Positions 17,888 through 26,574 of a stretch of 28,977 nt of DNA are shown piece by piece. Origin of the DNA: an uncultured Clostridia bacterium. GTDB taxonomy: Bacteria > Bacillota_A > Clostridia > TANB77 > CAG-508. The position numbers and the translations under genes are program-made. Under the pieces are notes generated by a model, which did not search any database, was not told the origin of the DNA, and saw only the letters and a program-made list of their open reading frames with translations. The stretch is taken from contig CANPZA010000002.1 of the NCBI GenBank assembly GCA_947588915.1, positions 1 through 28,977 of the forward strand, read 5' to 3'. Numbering within the stretch: the stretch's first letter is position 1; every line of letters starts with the position of its first letter.

Positions 17888-18325
17888 TTATTTTACCTCC
17901 CATACTTCTGGTTTTTGTGCTTGATTTTCATGTTCTGCTCCTGCATATACTCTTAATTTTTTTAACTGAGTTCTACCTAAAGAGTTATGAGGTAACATTC
18001 CTTTAATAGCTAAAGTCATTGCCTTTTCTGGATTTTTTTCAAGCATTACTTTTGCAGGAACTTCTTTCATTCCTCCGATATAACCAGAATGATGTCTATA
18101 AATTTTTTGATTTAATTTATTTCCTGTTAAAATAACATCTTTACAATTTAATATAATAACATGATCACCTGTATCAATATTTGGTGTATATGTTGGTTTG
18201 TGTTTTCCTCTTAGTAATTTTGCAGCTTCTGTTGCAACTCTACCAAGTGGTTTATTAGATGCATCAATTATGTACCATTTGCTAACTATATCTTTTCTTT
18301 TGGCACTATATGTTGTATTATTCAT
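17888..18325 (-). CDS. rplM: Ribosomal protein L13
   Basis: A 145-residue uL13 of normal length. It shows '[28 protein letters not shown]', '[10 protein letters not shown]', '[15 protein letters not shown]' and '[31 protein letters not shown]'. It is the first gene of the rplM-rpsI operon, with GGAGGG upstream of the ATG and a perfect sigma-A promoter about 100 bases upstream. Confidence 0.98.
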   Translation of the reverse strand: MNNTTYSAKRKDIVSKWYIIDASNKPLGRVATEAAKLLRGKHKPTYTPNIDTGDHVIILNCKDVILTGNKLNQKIYRHHSGYIGGMKEVPAKVMLEKNPEKAMTLAIKGMLPHNSLGRTQLKKLRVYAGAEHENQAQKPEVWEVK

Positions 18326-18375
18326 GGTAATAATTACCCTCCTATTTCTTTGTTAAATTTTTATATATATTTAAG

Positions 18376-18401
18376 ATAAAACTACCGGGGAGAAGTTTTA
18401 T
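18376..18401 (-). promoter_or_regulatory. Leader hairpin upstream of rplM, possible L13 autoregulatory site
   Basis: In the roughly 90-nt leader, AUAAAACU and AGUUUUAU form a perfect 8-bp stem around a C/G-rich loop that stands out in this AT-rich genome. Bacillota rplM leaders are known to include an L13-binding element. I infer the same role here from position only. Confidence 0.4.
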
Positions 18402-18423
18402 ATAAATACATATAAGCGAAAAT

Positions 18424-18452
18424 ATTATATTATAAAATAAAGCCTTTGTCAA
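18424..18452 (-). promoter_or_regulatory. Sigma-A promoter of rplM-rpsI
   Basis: On the minus strand, TTGACA (18452-18447), a 17-nt spacer and TATAAT (18429-18424): a perfect consensus. Confidence 0.9.
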
Positions 18453-18595
18453 CCCCAATTTAGCAAAAAAATATAAAAAACTGTGAAAAAGGAAATTAAA
18501 AAATGTATAAATATGAGTATTTTATAAAAAAACCTTCAAAGTATCCATTTCCCTATGCTTTGCTGGATTTTTTTAACAATAATGGTAATAAAAAC

Positions 18596-18624
18596 TTGAC
18601 AAAATTTCTTTTTTTGTGTATACT
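18596..18624 (+). promoter_or_regulatory. Sigma-A promoter of the NlpC/P60 gene
   Basis: TTGACA (18596-18601), a 17-nt spacer and TATACT (18619-18624). Transcription would start near 18631, inside a 60-codon frame (18503-18685) that I therefore regard as spurious. Confidence 0.85.
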
Positions 18625-18674
18625 AATAATGTTGAAAAGGAATATAATATATTATCAATTAAGGAGTAACAAAA

Positions 18675-19952
18675 ATGAAAAGTAAAATGAATATAAAAAG
18701 CATTGTAATTATGGCAGCCGTATGCATAGTTAGTTTGTTTTTTATTAATATGAGTTTAGCTGCAAACACTGCAAAAGTAAGTGTACAAACAGCAAATCTT
18801 AGGGAAACAGCAGATGAAAATTCAAAAATACTAGAATTACTTTCTATTGATCAAGAAGTAGAAATAGTAGAAAAAGTAGAAAATTGGTACAAAGTAAAAG
18901 TCAGTGGAATAACAGGATATTTAAGGGAAGATGTAATTACTGTAAATGGAGAAGTGGCACAAGCTGAAAATACTACTAATAATGATGTGCAAACAACTCA
19001 AAAACAAGTAGAGTCTACACCAGTAGAAAATACTGATACAGAACTTGGTAAAAAAATTGTTTCTGAAAATACTAAATTAAAAATAGTACCAATTATAAAT
19101 GCAACAGATATAATTGAAGTAAAAAAAGATGAAGAAGTTAATGTTGTAGAAATTGTAAATAATTGGGCATGTGTAGAAACAAAAACAGCAAAAGGTTGGA
19201 TAAGAAAAGAAAAATTACAAAAACCAGAAGAAAAACAAGCAGAGGTTCAAGCACCTGTAGTTGAAGAACCAGTTGCACCAACAGAGCCTCAAGTACAAGT
19301 AGTAAATAAGACATTATATGTAAAAGAATCAAGTGTTAATATGAGAAAAGAAGCAAATACTACATCTGAAGTTGTAGCTACATTAACAGTTAATACAGCA
19401 GTAAATGTAGTAGAAGAGTCAAATGGGTGGAGTAAAGCTAAAGTAAATGACAAAGAAGGATATATTTTATCTTCACTATTAGCTACTCAAAAACAAGAGA
19501 CATCAAGAAGTCAAACAACTCCAAGACAAGCGACAACAAACCAGGAAACTCAAGTTGCAACACAACAATCATCAGTAGCTGCACCAGGAAAAGGAGCTAC
19601 AGTTATTGAAACAGCAAGACAATATTTAGGATATAGATATGTTTGGGGAGGATCTTCACCATCAACTGGTTTTGATTGTTCAGGATTTACTTCTTACATA
19701 TATGGTTTACATGGTGTAAGTTTAAGTAGAACAGCAGCAGCACAAGCAGGTAATGGTGTAGCTGTAGATAGAAGTAATTTACAAGCAGGAGATTTAGTTT
19801 TCTTTGGTAATGGTGGAATTAGCCATGTAGGTATATATATTGGAGGAGGAAGCTTTATACATGCTGCTAATTCAAATAAGGGAGTTATAATAAGTACATT
19901 AAGTTCAGGATATTATAATAGTAATTATGTGTGTGCAAGAAGAGTAATGTAA
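18675..19952 (+). CDS. Secreted NlpC/P60 peptidoglycan endopeptidase with SH3b domains
   Basis: A 425-residue exported cell-wall hydrolase. The signal peptide covers about residues 1-31. Three bacterial SH3 domains follow (about 33-92, 115-180 and 212-275, the first and third with clear 'NLRETADENSKIL' and 'NMRKEANTTSEVV' motifs), separated by Gln/Glu/Pro-rich linkers. The C-terminal NlpC/P60 domain (about 309-425) carries the catalytic Cys in FDCSGF (335), His in SHVGIY (384) and a further His in FIHAAN (396). It should cleave stem peptides of peptidoglycan. AAGGAG precedes the ATG at normal spacing. comEC follows 24 bases downstream. Confidence 0.93.
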   Translation: MKSKMNIKSIVIMAAVCIVSLFFINMSLAANTAKVSVQTANLRETADENSKILELLSIDQEVEIVEKVENWYKVKVSGITGYLREDVITVNGEVAQAENTTNNDVQTTQKQVESTPVENTDTELGKKIVSENTKLKIVPIINATDIIEVKKDEEVNVVEIVNNWACVETKTAKGWIRKEKLQKPEEKQAEVQAPVVEEPVAPTEPQVQVVNKTLYVKESSVNMRKEANTTSEVVATLTVNTAVNVVEESNGWSKAKVNDKEGYILSSLLATQKQETSRSQTTPRQATTNQETQVATQQSSVAAPGKGATVIETARQYLGYRYVWGGSSPSTGFDCSGFTSYIYGLHGVSLSRTAAAQAGNGVAVDRSNLQAGDLVFFGNGGISHVGIYIGGGSFIHAANSNKGVIISTLSSGYYNSNYVCARRVM

Positions 19953-19976
19953 AGGGGCAATTAAAGGAGGATATAC

Positions 19977-22422
19977 TTGATAAAAAGACCGATTTTAGTT
20001 GCAGTTATAGGATATATAATAGGTATATTATGGGGGCTATACTTAAAAAATAGTATAGTTCCTTTTTATATTCTAATATTTGCAACATATTATATATATA
20101 TAAAATTCAACAAAAAAAGAAGAAAAAATAAATTTAAATTATTGTCAATTCATCGATATAGTAGGTATTTAAAATTAATTATAAATAGTAAAATTATTTT
20201 AATTCTAGTTATATTTTCTATTATTTCCAATATAGTAATATTATATAAAAATAATCAATATGAAAAAACATATAGTGATAATCAAGATATTGAGCTAACA
20301 GCTATTATAATAAGTTCAAGAACACAGAAACAATATTATGATTTATATAAAGTTAAGATATTGAACTCTAATTTTAATATGTATATACAAGTAGGAAAAA
20401 ATGTGGAAGAATTAGAATATGGAGATAAAATACAGATAAAAGGGAAATATATAAAACCTTCTATGCAAAGAAATTACAAAGGATATGATGATAGTAAATA
20501 TTTAAAAACTTTAAAAGTAGTAGGAAGAATTAAAGTAGACAAAGTAGATGTAAAAGCTAAAAAACAATTAAATTTATTATTTCAATTTGCAAATGATATT
20601 AATATAAAGATTAGAGAAAATATAGAAAAAATATTTTCAGATGAAAAAGCAATAATCATAAAAGCCTTACTATTAGGTGATAAGCAAGACATACAAGAAG
20701 ATTTAAAAGAAGAGTTTCAAGTATTAAATATATCACATGTTCTTGCTATATCAGGGATGCATATTGGATATATAGTAATAGGTCTTAATATATTACTTAA
20801 AAGATTAATAGGAAAAAAATATACAAAAATAGTTACAATTATATTTTTAATAGGATATACTTTAATTACTGGATTTTCTCCATCTATAATCAGAGCAAGC
20901 ATAATGGGAGTTTTAGTAATTAGTTCAGGACTTTTTTATAGAAAAAATGATATATGGAATTCGATTGGAATTTCTTTATTTATAATTTTAATATATAACC
21001 CATTTTTAATTCTTGATGTTGGATTACAACTTTCTTATTTAGGAACAATAAGTATTATTATATTTAATTCAACTATTCAAAATATATTTGATAAAATAAA
21101 AATTAAGAAAAATTTAAAAGAATTTAAATCAATTAAAGAGATTTTATCAGTTACAATATCTGCTCAAATTATGATTTTACCAATCTTAATATCAAATTTT
21201 AATATCATAGGAATTTATTCTTTAATTAGTAATTTATTAGTAAGTATAATTATTGGACTTATTATTGTTTTCTCATTTTTATGTATTATTGTTTCATTGA
21301 TTTATATGCCAATAGCTAAGTTATTTATTGTAATAATAAATTTAGGTATTGAAATTTTAATTGCCATTTGTAATTTTAGTAAATTGCCATTTTCTAAAAT
21401 TTATGTTCCAACACCTAATATATTATTTATTATTTTCTATTTTTTTATAGTATTTATAGGAAAATATATTTATAAGATATACACTTTAAAAAAAACAAAT
21501 GGAACACAAAAAAGAGTAAGAAATTTAATTGAATTATGCAAATATAAATTTAATAGCAAAAAGAAAAGAAATATTGTATGTATGATTATTGTAAGTATTA
21601 TAATTACAGGTTTTCATTTTCTTCCTCAAGATTTAAAAATATATTTTGTAGATGTCGGACAAGGAGATTGTACATTTATTGTAACTCCTACTAATAAGAC
21701 CATATTAATAGATGGAGGGGGAAGTTTAAGTAATAATTATGATGTTGGAAAACAAACATTAATACCTTATTTATTAGATAGAGGATATACTCGGGTTAGA
21801 TTATATTGTTATCAGTCATTTTGACCAAGACCATGTAGGCGGAATAATTTCTGTTTTAGAACAATTAAATGTAAAAAATATTATTATAGCAAAACAAGGA
21901 CAAGATAGTACTCAATATCAATTATTTTTAGATATTATAAGAGTAAAAAAAGTAAATGTGATAATAGTAGAAAAAGGAGATAGAATTCAAATCGAAAATA
22001 ATCTTTATTTTGATGTTTTATGGCCAAAGAAAAAATTATTAAAAGATAATATTTTAAATAATAATTCTATAGTAGCTAAATTACATTACAATGAGATTTC
22101 TATGTTGTTTACAGGAGATATTGAGAAAGAAGCAGAAGATACAATATTAGAAGAAAATATAAATATAGATGCAGATATCTTAAAAATAGCTCATCATGGT
22201 TCGAAAACTTCTACGACAGATAAATTTTTGAGTAAAGTAAATCCTAAAATTGCCTTAATAGGTGTAGGAGAAAATAATAATTTTGGACATCCATCTGAAG
22301 ATGTAATTACTAGATTAAATAATAAACATATTAACATATATAGAACAGACATGTATGGAGAAATAGAAATTTTAATAAATCATAATGGAAAAATTAGAGT
22401 GAAAAAACATATAAATAGCTAA
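19977..22422 (+). CDS. comEC: ComEC/Rec2-type DNA-uptake channel, +1 frameshift at CGG
   Basis: In two frames this encodes an 814-residue ComEC. Frame one has N-terminal membrane segments, an OB-like region ('LEYGDKIQIKGKYIKP'), the competence domain ('IIIKALLLGDKQDI', 'ISHVLAISGMHIGYIVIG') with several transmembrane helices, and the start of the metallo-beta-lactamase-like domain ('DVGQGDCTFIV', 'ILIDGGG'). At residue 606 an in-frame CGG (21792) is reached, and frame one stops at 21822-21824. After a +1 shift the domain continues with 'LDYIVISHFDQDHVGG', carrying the HxxxDH metal motif, then 'LFTGDIEKEAED' and 'AHHGSKTSTT', to the stop at 22420. Without the shift the metal site is lost. Start is TTG at 19977 after AGGAGG. 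ComEC moves single-stranded DNA across the membrane. Confidence 0.9.
21792..21795 (+). other. CGGG frameshift site in comEC (+1)
   Basis: In-frame CGG after TAT ACT. Reading CGGG as glycine restores 'GYTGLDYIVISHFD'. The zero frame stops nine codons after the CGG. A GAGG lies 7 nt upstream, but the other sites lack one. Confidence 0.7.
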
Positions 22423-22525
22423 ATATAATAAAAATATGAAAAATTCTTTCATAAGAGTTGAATTTGTATAATTTTAGAAAAAAAGGAAATACTAGTATAA
22501 AAAGTAATTAAAGGAGAGACAGTTT

Positions 22526-23125
22526 ATGAATAAAATAATTATAGCAATTATATCAATTGTTGTAACAATTAGTGCCATATTCTTAGCCTTTTCTATAATG
22601 AATTCAAATAATAAAGTAGAAGAGATCGAAGAACATGAAGAAGTTTCAGAAAATGAAATTTATGATGAATGTACTGATGAATATGAAATGATGCAACAAG
22701 AAACTATGAAAACTAATTCAGAAGGAGAAAAAGTATCTCCAAATGCTTCATTAACAATAAAAACTTATTATAGAAAATGTCAACATACAACTGAACAATA
22801 TTTAAATATACCAGAAAATCTAGTTAATTTAAATAAAGAAGAAATACAAAAGAAGTATCCAGATTGTACAATTGAAAGTTTTACAAGTAATGAAATTGTT
22901 TTATATCAAGAAAAAGAAGGGGAATGTAATGAACATTATCTGGTTAAAGATGATAATGGATTAGTTACTATTTATAAAATTCTAGAAGATGGAAGTTTAA
23001 ACAAAGAAGAAACAACAGGAATTAGTACAGAATATTTACCACAAACAGATAAAATTATTATGGAGAGTGGAATTAAAGTAAATGGTAAGCAAGATTTAAA
23101 TAAATTAATAGAAGATTTTGAATAA
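22526..23125 (+). CDS. BofC-like membrane-anchored protein
   Basis: A 199-residue protein with an N-terminal transmembrane or signal segment (residues about 5-24), an acidic Glu-rich linker, and a C-terminal domain with 'LVKDDNGLVTIYKI', 'TGISTEYLPQTDKIIMESGIKVNGKQDLNKLIEDFE'. The last part closely resembles the BofC C-terminal domain (Y/I-V-I-Y, then L-P, K-x-G-I-K-V, and L-N-x-L-L-E-D). In Bacillus subtilis BofC is a forespore-secreted inhibitor in the SpoIVB/sigma-K checkpoint. The middle shows 'YYRKCQHTTEQYLNIPENLV' and 'KKYPDCTIESFTS', also seen in clostridial BofC-type proteins. AAAGGAG precedes the ATG. It lies about 100 bases after comEC. The assignment is from motif memory; the precise function is not certain. 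Confidence 0.7.
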   Translation: MNKIIIAIISIVVTISAIFLAFSIMNSNNKVEEIEEHEEVSENEIYDECTDEYEMMQQETMKTNSEGEKVSPNASLTIKTYYRKCQHTTEQYLNIPENLVNLNKEEIQKKYPDCTIESFTSNEIVLYQEKEGECNEHYLVKDDNGLVTIYKILEDGSLNKEETTGISTEYLPQTDKIIMESGIKVNGKQDLNKLIEDFE

Positions 23126-23128
23126 AAC

Positions 23129-23157
23129 TTGACTTATGTTAAGTAATATGCTATAAT
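23129..23157 (+). promoter_or_regulatory. Strong sigma-A promoter of the structured RNA unit
   Basis: TTGACT (23129-23134), a 17-nt spacer and TATAAT (23152-23157) with an extended -10 TGC. It begins just after the bofC-like stop codon and points into a region with no long ORF. Confidence 0.88.
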
Positions 23158-23210
23158 ATAAATGTATCTGAACATAAAGTTCACACATCAAGGGAAAGGA
23201 GAATAACATT

Positions 23211-23265
23211 ATGAGGCTAATACGGGCACCGACAATATTTTAATTTTTCAACTTTTAGTAACTAA
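23211..23265 (+). CDS. Possible mini-ORF containing a CGG codon
   Basis: An ATG at 23211 follows AAAGGAG (23195-23201) by 9 nt. The zero frame is ten codons, with CGG as the fifth, and stops at 23241-23243. With the same CGGN-to-glycine shift seen in the four conserved genes, it would continue to TAA at 23263 (17 codons). It overlaps paired segments of the candidate RNA, so the Shine-Dalgarno-like run may instead be a structural element. Low confidence as a translated gene. Confidence 0.3.
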
Positions 23266-23360
23266 TAATAATAATAAGTGGAGGAAAATTAAAATATTAA
23301 ATTTAAAATATAAAAACTAAAAATAATCGGTGAAAGATATCCGGACTTGATGAAAGTACG

Positions 23361-23394
23361 AAAGGAGGGTGCTAAATAGGGACCCTCCTTTTAT
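23361..23394 (+). terminator. Intrinsic terminator of the RNA unit
   Basis: AAAGGAGGGT (23361-23370) pairs perfectly with ACCCTCCTTT (23382-23391) over an 11-nt loop, then T residues. It may also serve pgsA from the other strand. Confidence 0.88.
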
Positions 23395-23401
23395 ATGTTT
23401 A

Positions 23402-23995
23402 TTATTTTTTTCTTTTTTCTTTTTTATCAACAGTTACTTCCTTTTTTAAATCTTGTTTATCAATAAATCCTTTTTTATATAAATCCTTTACATACATTAT
23501 TAATGCAAAAATAGTTGATATTAAAGCAAATGTATATAATCCTAAATCTAAATTGCGCCATATACCAGTGATTTCAAATTGTTTGAATAATAAAGAAATT
23601 ACTATTGCTATAAAAAACAATACAGTTGCTAGTTTTCCATACCATCTGCTATAAACCACAACATCTTTTCCATAAAGGAAAGAAGCACCACAAATCATTA
23701 TAAATTCTTTTAATAATACAATTAGTAAAATCCATATAGGTATGATATTAGTCAAAACAAGAGAAGCCAAAGTAGATATTGTAGTTAATTTATCAGCTAA
23801 GGGATCCATTAATTTTCCAAAATTAGAAATTAAATTAAACCTCCTTGCAATAAATCCATCTGCTATATCTGTAAAACCAGAAATAGTAAAAAATACAAAT
23901 GCTAGTATAAAATTACCTGAAAAAATATAAAATACTATTACTGGTATTAATAAAAATCTGATTACAGTTAATATATTAGGTACATGCTTTAACAT
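23402..23995 (-). CDS. pgsA: CDP-diacylglycerol-glycerol-3-phosphate 3-phosphatidyltransferase
   Basis: A 197-residue integral membrane enzyme that makes phosphatidylglycerol phosphate from CDP-diacylglycerol and glycerol 3-phosphate. The CDP-alcohol phosphotransferase motif D-G-x2-A-R-x8-G-x3-D-x3-D is present in full near residues 44-67 (DGFIARR to GKLMDPLADK). 'MLKHVPNILTVIRFLLIPVIV' is the usual N terminus. Several hydrophobic helices follow, with a Lys-rich C-terminal tail. It starts 9 bases after the clpE stop with TAGGAGA as ribosome binding site, so it is the second gene of that operon. Confidence 0.93.
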   Translation of the reverse strand: MLKHVPNILTVIRFLLIPVIVFYIFSGNFILAFVFFTISGFTDIADGFIARRFNLISNFGKLMDPLADKLTTISTLASLVLTNIIPIWILLIVLLKEFIMICGASFLYGKDVVVYSRWYGKLATVLFFIAIVISLLFKQFEITGIWRNLDLGLYTFALISTIFALIMYVKDLYKKGFIDKQDLKKEVTVDKKEKRKK

Positions 23996-24004
23996 AATTT
24001 TCTC

Positions 24005-26369
24005 CTATTTTATTACAAAATTTAATTTATTATTATTTAAATTTACTTCAACTGTTTTTCCATCTACTAGTTCTGAGCGTAAAATCATTTCAGAAAGTTC
24101 ATCATCTATATATTTTTGAATAGCTCTTCTTAAAGGTCTTGCTCCAAATTTTATATCTGTTCCATTCTCCAAAATATAGTTTTTAGCATCTTTTGTAAAT
24201 TCAATTTTTATATCTTTTTCTTTTAAAGCATTTATAGTATCTTTTAGCATTAAATCTACTATTTGTAATAATTGCTCTTGAGTAAGAGGGTCAAATGCAA
24301 CGATTTCATCAATTCTATTTAAAAATTCTGGTCTAAATACATCTTTTAAGCTATCTATAATTTTATTTTTATTTATTGTATGACCGCCAAATCCAATAGA
24401 ATTATTGTTTAAGTTAGAGCCTGCATTAGAGGTCATAATTATAATAGTATTTGCAAAGCTAACTGTATTTCCTTGACTATCAGTCAATTTTCCATCATCT
24501 AGTACTTGAAGTAAAATGTTAAACACATCTGGATGGGCTTTCTCAATTTCATCAAGTAGTATAATAGAATAAGGTTTTCTTTTAACTTTATCTGTCAATT
24601 GTCCTGCATCATCATAACCAACATATCCTGGAGGTGCACCTATTAATTTTGAAGTTGAATGACTTTCCATATATTCAGACATATCTATTCTTATTATAGA
24701 ATCTTCACTTCCAAACATTTCATATGCTAAAGATTTTGCAAGTTCTGTTTTTCCAACACCAGTTGGTCCGACAAATATAAAAGAAGGTGGTCTTTTATAA
24801 TTTTGTAATCCTGCACGATTTCTTCTAATTGCTCTTGAAACGCTACTAACAGCTTCTTCTTGACCAATAATTCTTTTATGAAGATTTGTTTCCAAGTTTA
24901 ATAATTTTTGAGTTTCAGCTTCTGTAATTTTTTTAACAGGTATTTTAGTCCAACTTTCAATAACATTTGCAATGTCCTGAACTGTAATTTGTTTTAGTTT
25001 CATTTTGCTATTTAATTTATCAATTTCTTCAATCAATTGACATTCACGAGTTTTTAAGTCGGCAGCTTTTTGATAATCTTCAGTAGAATCTGCTGCAATA
25101 ACTTCTTCTTTTTCAGCTTGAACACTAGATAATTCTTGTTTTAACATTTCTAATTTATATAAATCTTTGTTTTCTAAATTGATTCTAGAACAAGCTTCAT
25201 CTAATATATCTATAGCCTTATCTGGTAAGAATCTATCATGAATATATTTTTCTGACATAATGACTGTTTGCCTAATTACATCAGAAGATATTTTTACTTT
25301 ATGATATTCTTCATAATATTTTTTAATTCCTTCCAAAATTCCAATAGAATCATCAACAGTTGGTTCTTCAACTAAGATTTGTTGAAATCTTCGCTCTAAA
25401 GCGGAATCTTTTTCAATATATTTTCTATATTCTTTTAGAGTTGTAGTACCAATTAATTGAATTTCTCCATTTGATAGAGCAGGTTTTAAGATATTTGCTG
25501 CATTCATAGAATGTTCTCCATCACCAGCACCAATAATATTATGAATTTCATCAATTACTAATATAATATTTCCATATTCTCTACATTCATCAATGATACC
25601 TTTCATTCTAGATTCAAATTGACCTCTAAATTGTGTACCTGCAATTACAGCAGTCATATCTAAGAGATAGACTTCTTTGTTTAAAAGTTTAGCTGGAACG
25701 TTTTGATTTGCAATTTTTATAGCTAATCCTTGAGCTATTGCGGTTTTACCGACACCAGGTTCACCTATTAAACAAGGATTATTTTTTGATCGTCTATTCA
25801 AAATTTGAATCATTCTTTGTATTTCTTTGTCACGTCCGTATTACAAGATCAAGTTCATTATTTTTAGCTTTAAAACTTAAATTAGTTCCATAAGTATCTA
25901 AGAATTTTTTTCTTTTATTTTTTATATTTTTCTTTTTTTCTACTTTTACTTTTTTTCTGCTACCAATAGGTTCTTCTTGTTCTTCATGACCTTTATTTTG
26001 ATTATTCATCATACCAGAGAATATTGAACCAAGAGGTATTGCTGCACCAGTAATTCTATGTGGATTACCATTTGGATCATCTGTTTCATCTGTATTTTCA
26101 AAGGTAATTGCACCTTCAATATTTTCAATATCTTCTAGATTAATATTTTCCGCTAAATCTTTAAATATACTTTCAAATTGTTTAGTCATATCTGATAAAT
26201 TTATTTTATCTTTTGATAGGATATCATTTTGCTTTGATAATACTTCATTTGGATTAATTCCTTTTTTCTTTGCACACTCATAACAATATCCTTCCATAGA
26301 CTCTTTACCGTTTTCTATTTTTTTATAAAAAATTATTGCTGGATTTTTATTACATTCTGAACATAACAT
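24005..26369 (-). CDS. clpE: ClpE-type AAA+ unfoldase with N-terminal zinc finger, +1 frameshift at CGG
   Basis: Across two frames this is one 787-residue Hsp100 protein. The N terminus has a four-cysteine zinc finger (C3, C6, C29, C32), as in ClpE and McsA, instead of a Clp N-domain. A charged linker leads to 'FLDTYGTNLSFKAKNNELDLVI'. There the frame meets CGG (25838-25836) followed by ACG TGA. Shifting +1 gives 'GRDKEIQRMIQILNRR', completing the invariant VIGRD motif. D1 has GEPGVGKTA (about 202) and VIDEIHN; a UVR-like coiled segment ('EDYQKAADLKTRECQLIEEI') follows; D2 has GPTGVGKTE (about 535) and ILLDEIEKA. An IGF tripeptide (about 658) fits ClpP binding. The promoter lies at 26412-26440; I found no complete CtsR operator. 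Read literally, it would be an McsA-like stub plus a headless ClpC. Confidence 0.9.
25835..25838 (-). other. CGGA frameshift site in clpE (+1)
   Basis: On the minus strand, GTA ATA CGG ACG TGA. Reading CGGA as glycine gives V-I-G-R-D, an almost invariant AAA+ motif of Clp ATPases. The zero-frame stop is only two codons downstream, so bypass is essential for any full-length product. Confidence 0.75.
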
Positions 26370-26411
26370 AAGTTTTTAATTCCTCATTTCTATATAAATT
26401 TAATCTATAAT

Positions 26412-26440
26412 ATAATACCTCAAAATCATAAAATAGTCAA
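26412..26440 (-). promoter_or_regulatory. Sigma-A promoter of clpE-pgsA
   Basis: On the minus strand, TTGACT (26440-26435), a 17-nt spacer and TATTAT (26417-26412). Confidence 0.8.
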
Positions 26441-26514
26441 CTTTTTTAAAGTATAAGATATAAAAATTTTGGCTATAAACTATATATATGCTAATATAAT
26501 ATTAATTAAAAATG

Positions 26515-26543
26515 TTGATAAAAACTTCTATTAATGTTATAAT
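26515..26543 (+). promoter_or_regulatory. Sigma-A promoter of the RsiV-like gene
   Basis: TTGATA (26515-26520), a 17-nt spacer and TATAAT (26538-26543) with an extended -10 TGT. It lies inside the longer reading frame that begins at 26512, which supports the downstream start at 26575. Confidence 0.8.
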
Positions 26544-26574
26544 ATGCAATAGCAAAAAAGAAAGAGGAATAAGA

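Larger units (their letters stand above)
23163..23394 (+). ncRNA. Candidate free-standing structured RNA with pseudoknot
   Basis: Between a strong promoter and a strong terminator lie about 230 nt with no long ORF, and the next gene is convergent. Complementary segments nest as follows: CATCAAG (23186-23192) with CTTGATG (23346-23352); CACCGA (23227-23232) with TCGGTG (23327-23332); a 14-bp stem, AATATTTTAATTTT (23234-23247) with AAAATTAAAATATT (23285-23298). In addition, TTTTAGT in the loop of that stem (23253-23259) can pair with ACTAAAA outside it (23316-23322), which would make a pseudoknot. G/C-rich islands (GGGCACCGAC, ATCCGGACTTG) stand out in AT-rich DNA, as in conserved RNA motifs. 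I do not recognise the class; raiA-type or another Bacillota orphan RNA is possible. A leader peptide (next entry) is an alternative reading of the 5' part. Confidence 0.6.

Noticed and set aside
18503..18685. 60-codon ORF upstream of the NlpC/P60 gene
   Set aside because: It contains the consensus promoter of the next gene, lacks a convincing ribosome binding site and overlaps the real start.
23129..23394. T-box, known metabolite riboswitch or tmRNA for the structured RNA
   Set aside because: There is no T-box AGGGTGG signature, no downstream gene on the same strand and no tag-peptide frame; I also do not see the core motifs of the common riboswitches.
26400..26460. CtsR operator upstream of clpE
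   Set aside because: Only one AGTCAA-like half is visible and it coincides with the -35; the direct repeat required for CtsR is not present at correct spacing.
26512..26574. Upstream ATG at 26512 for the RsiV-like gene
   Set aside because: It overlaps a consensus promoter and has no ribosome binding site; the ATG at 26575 has GAGGA at good spacing and begins just before the membrane segment.
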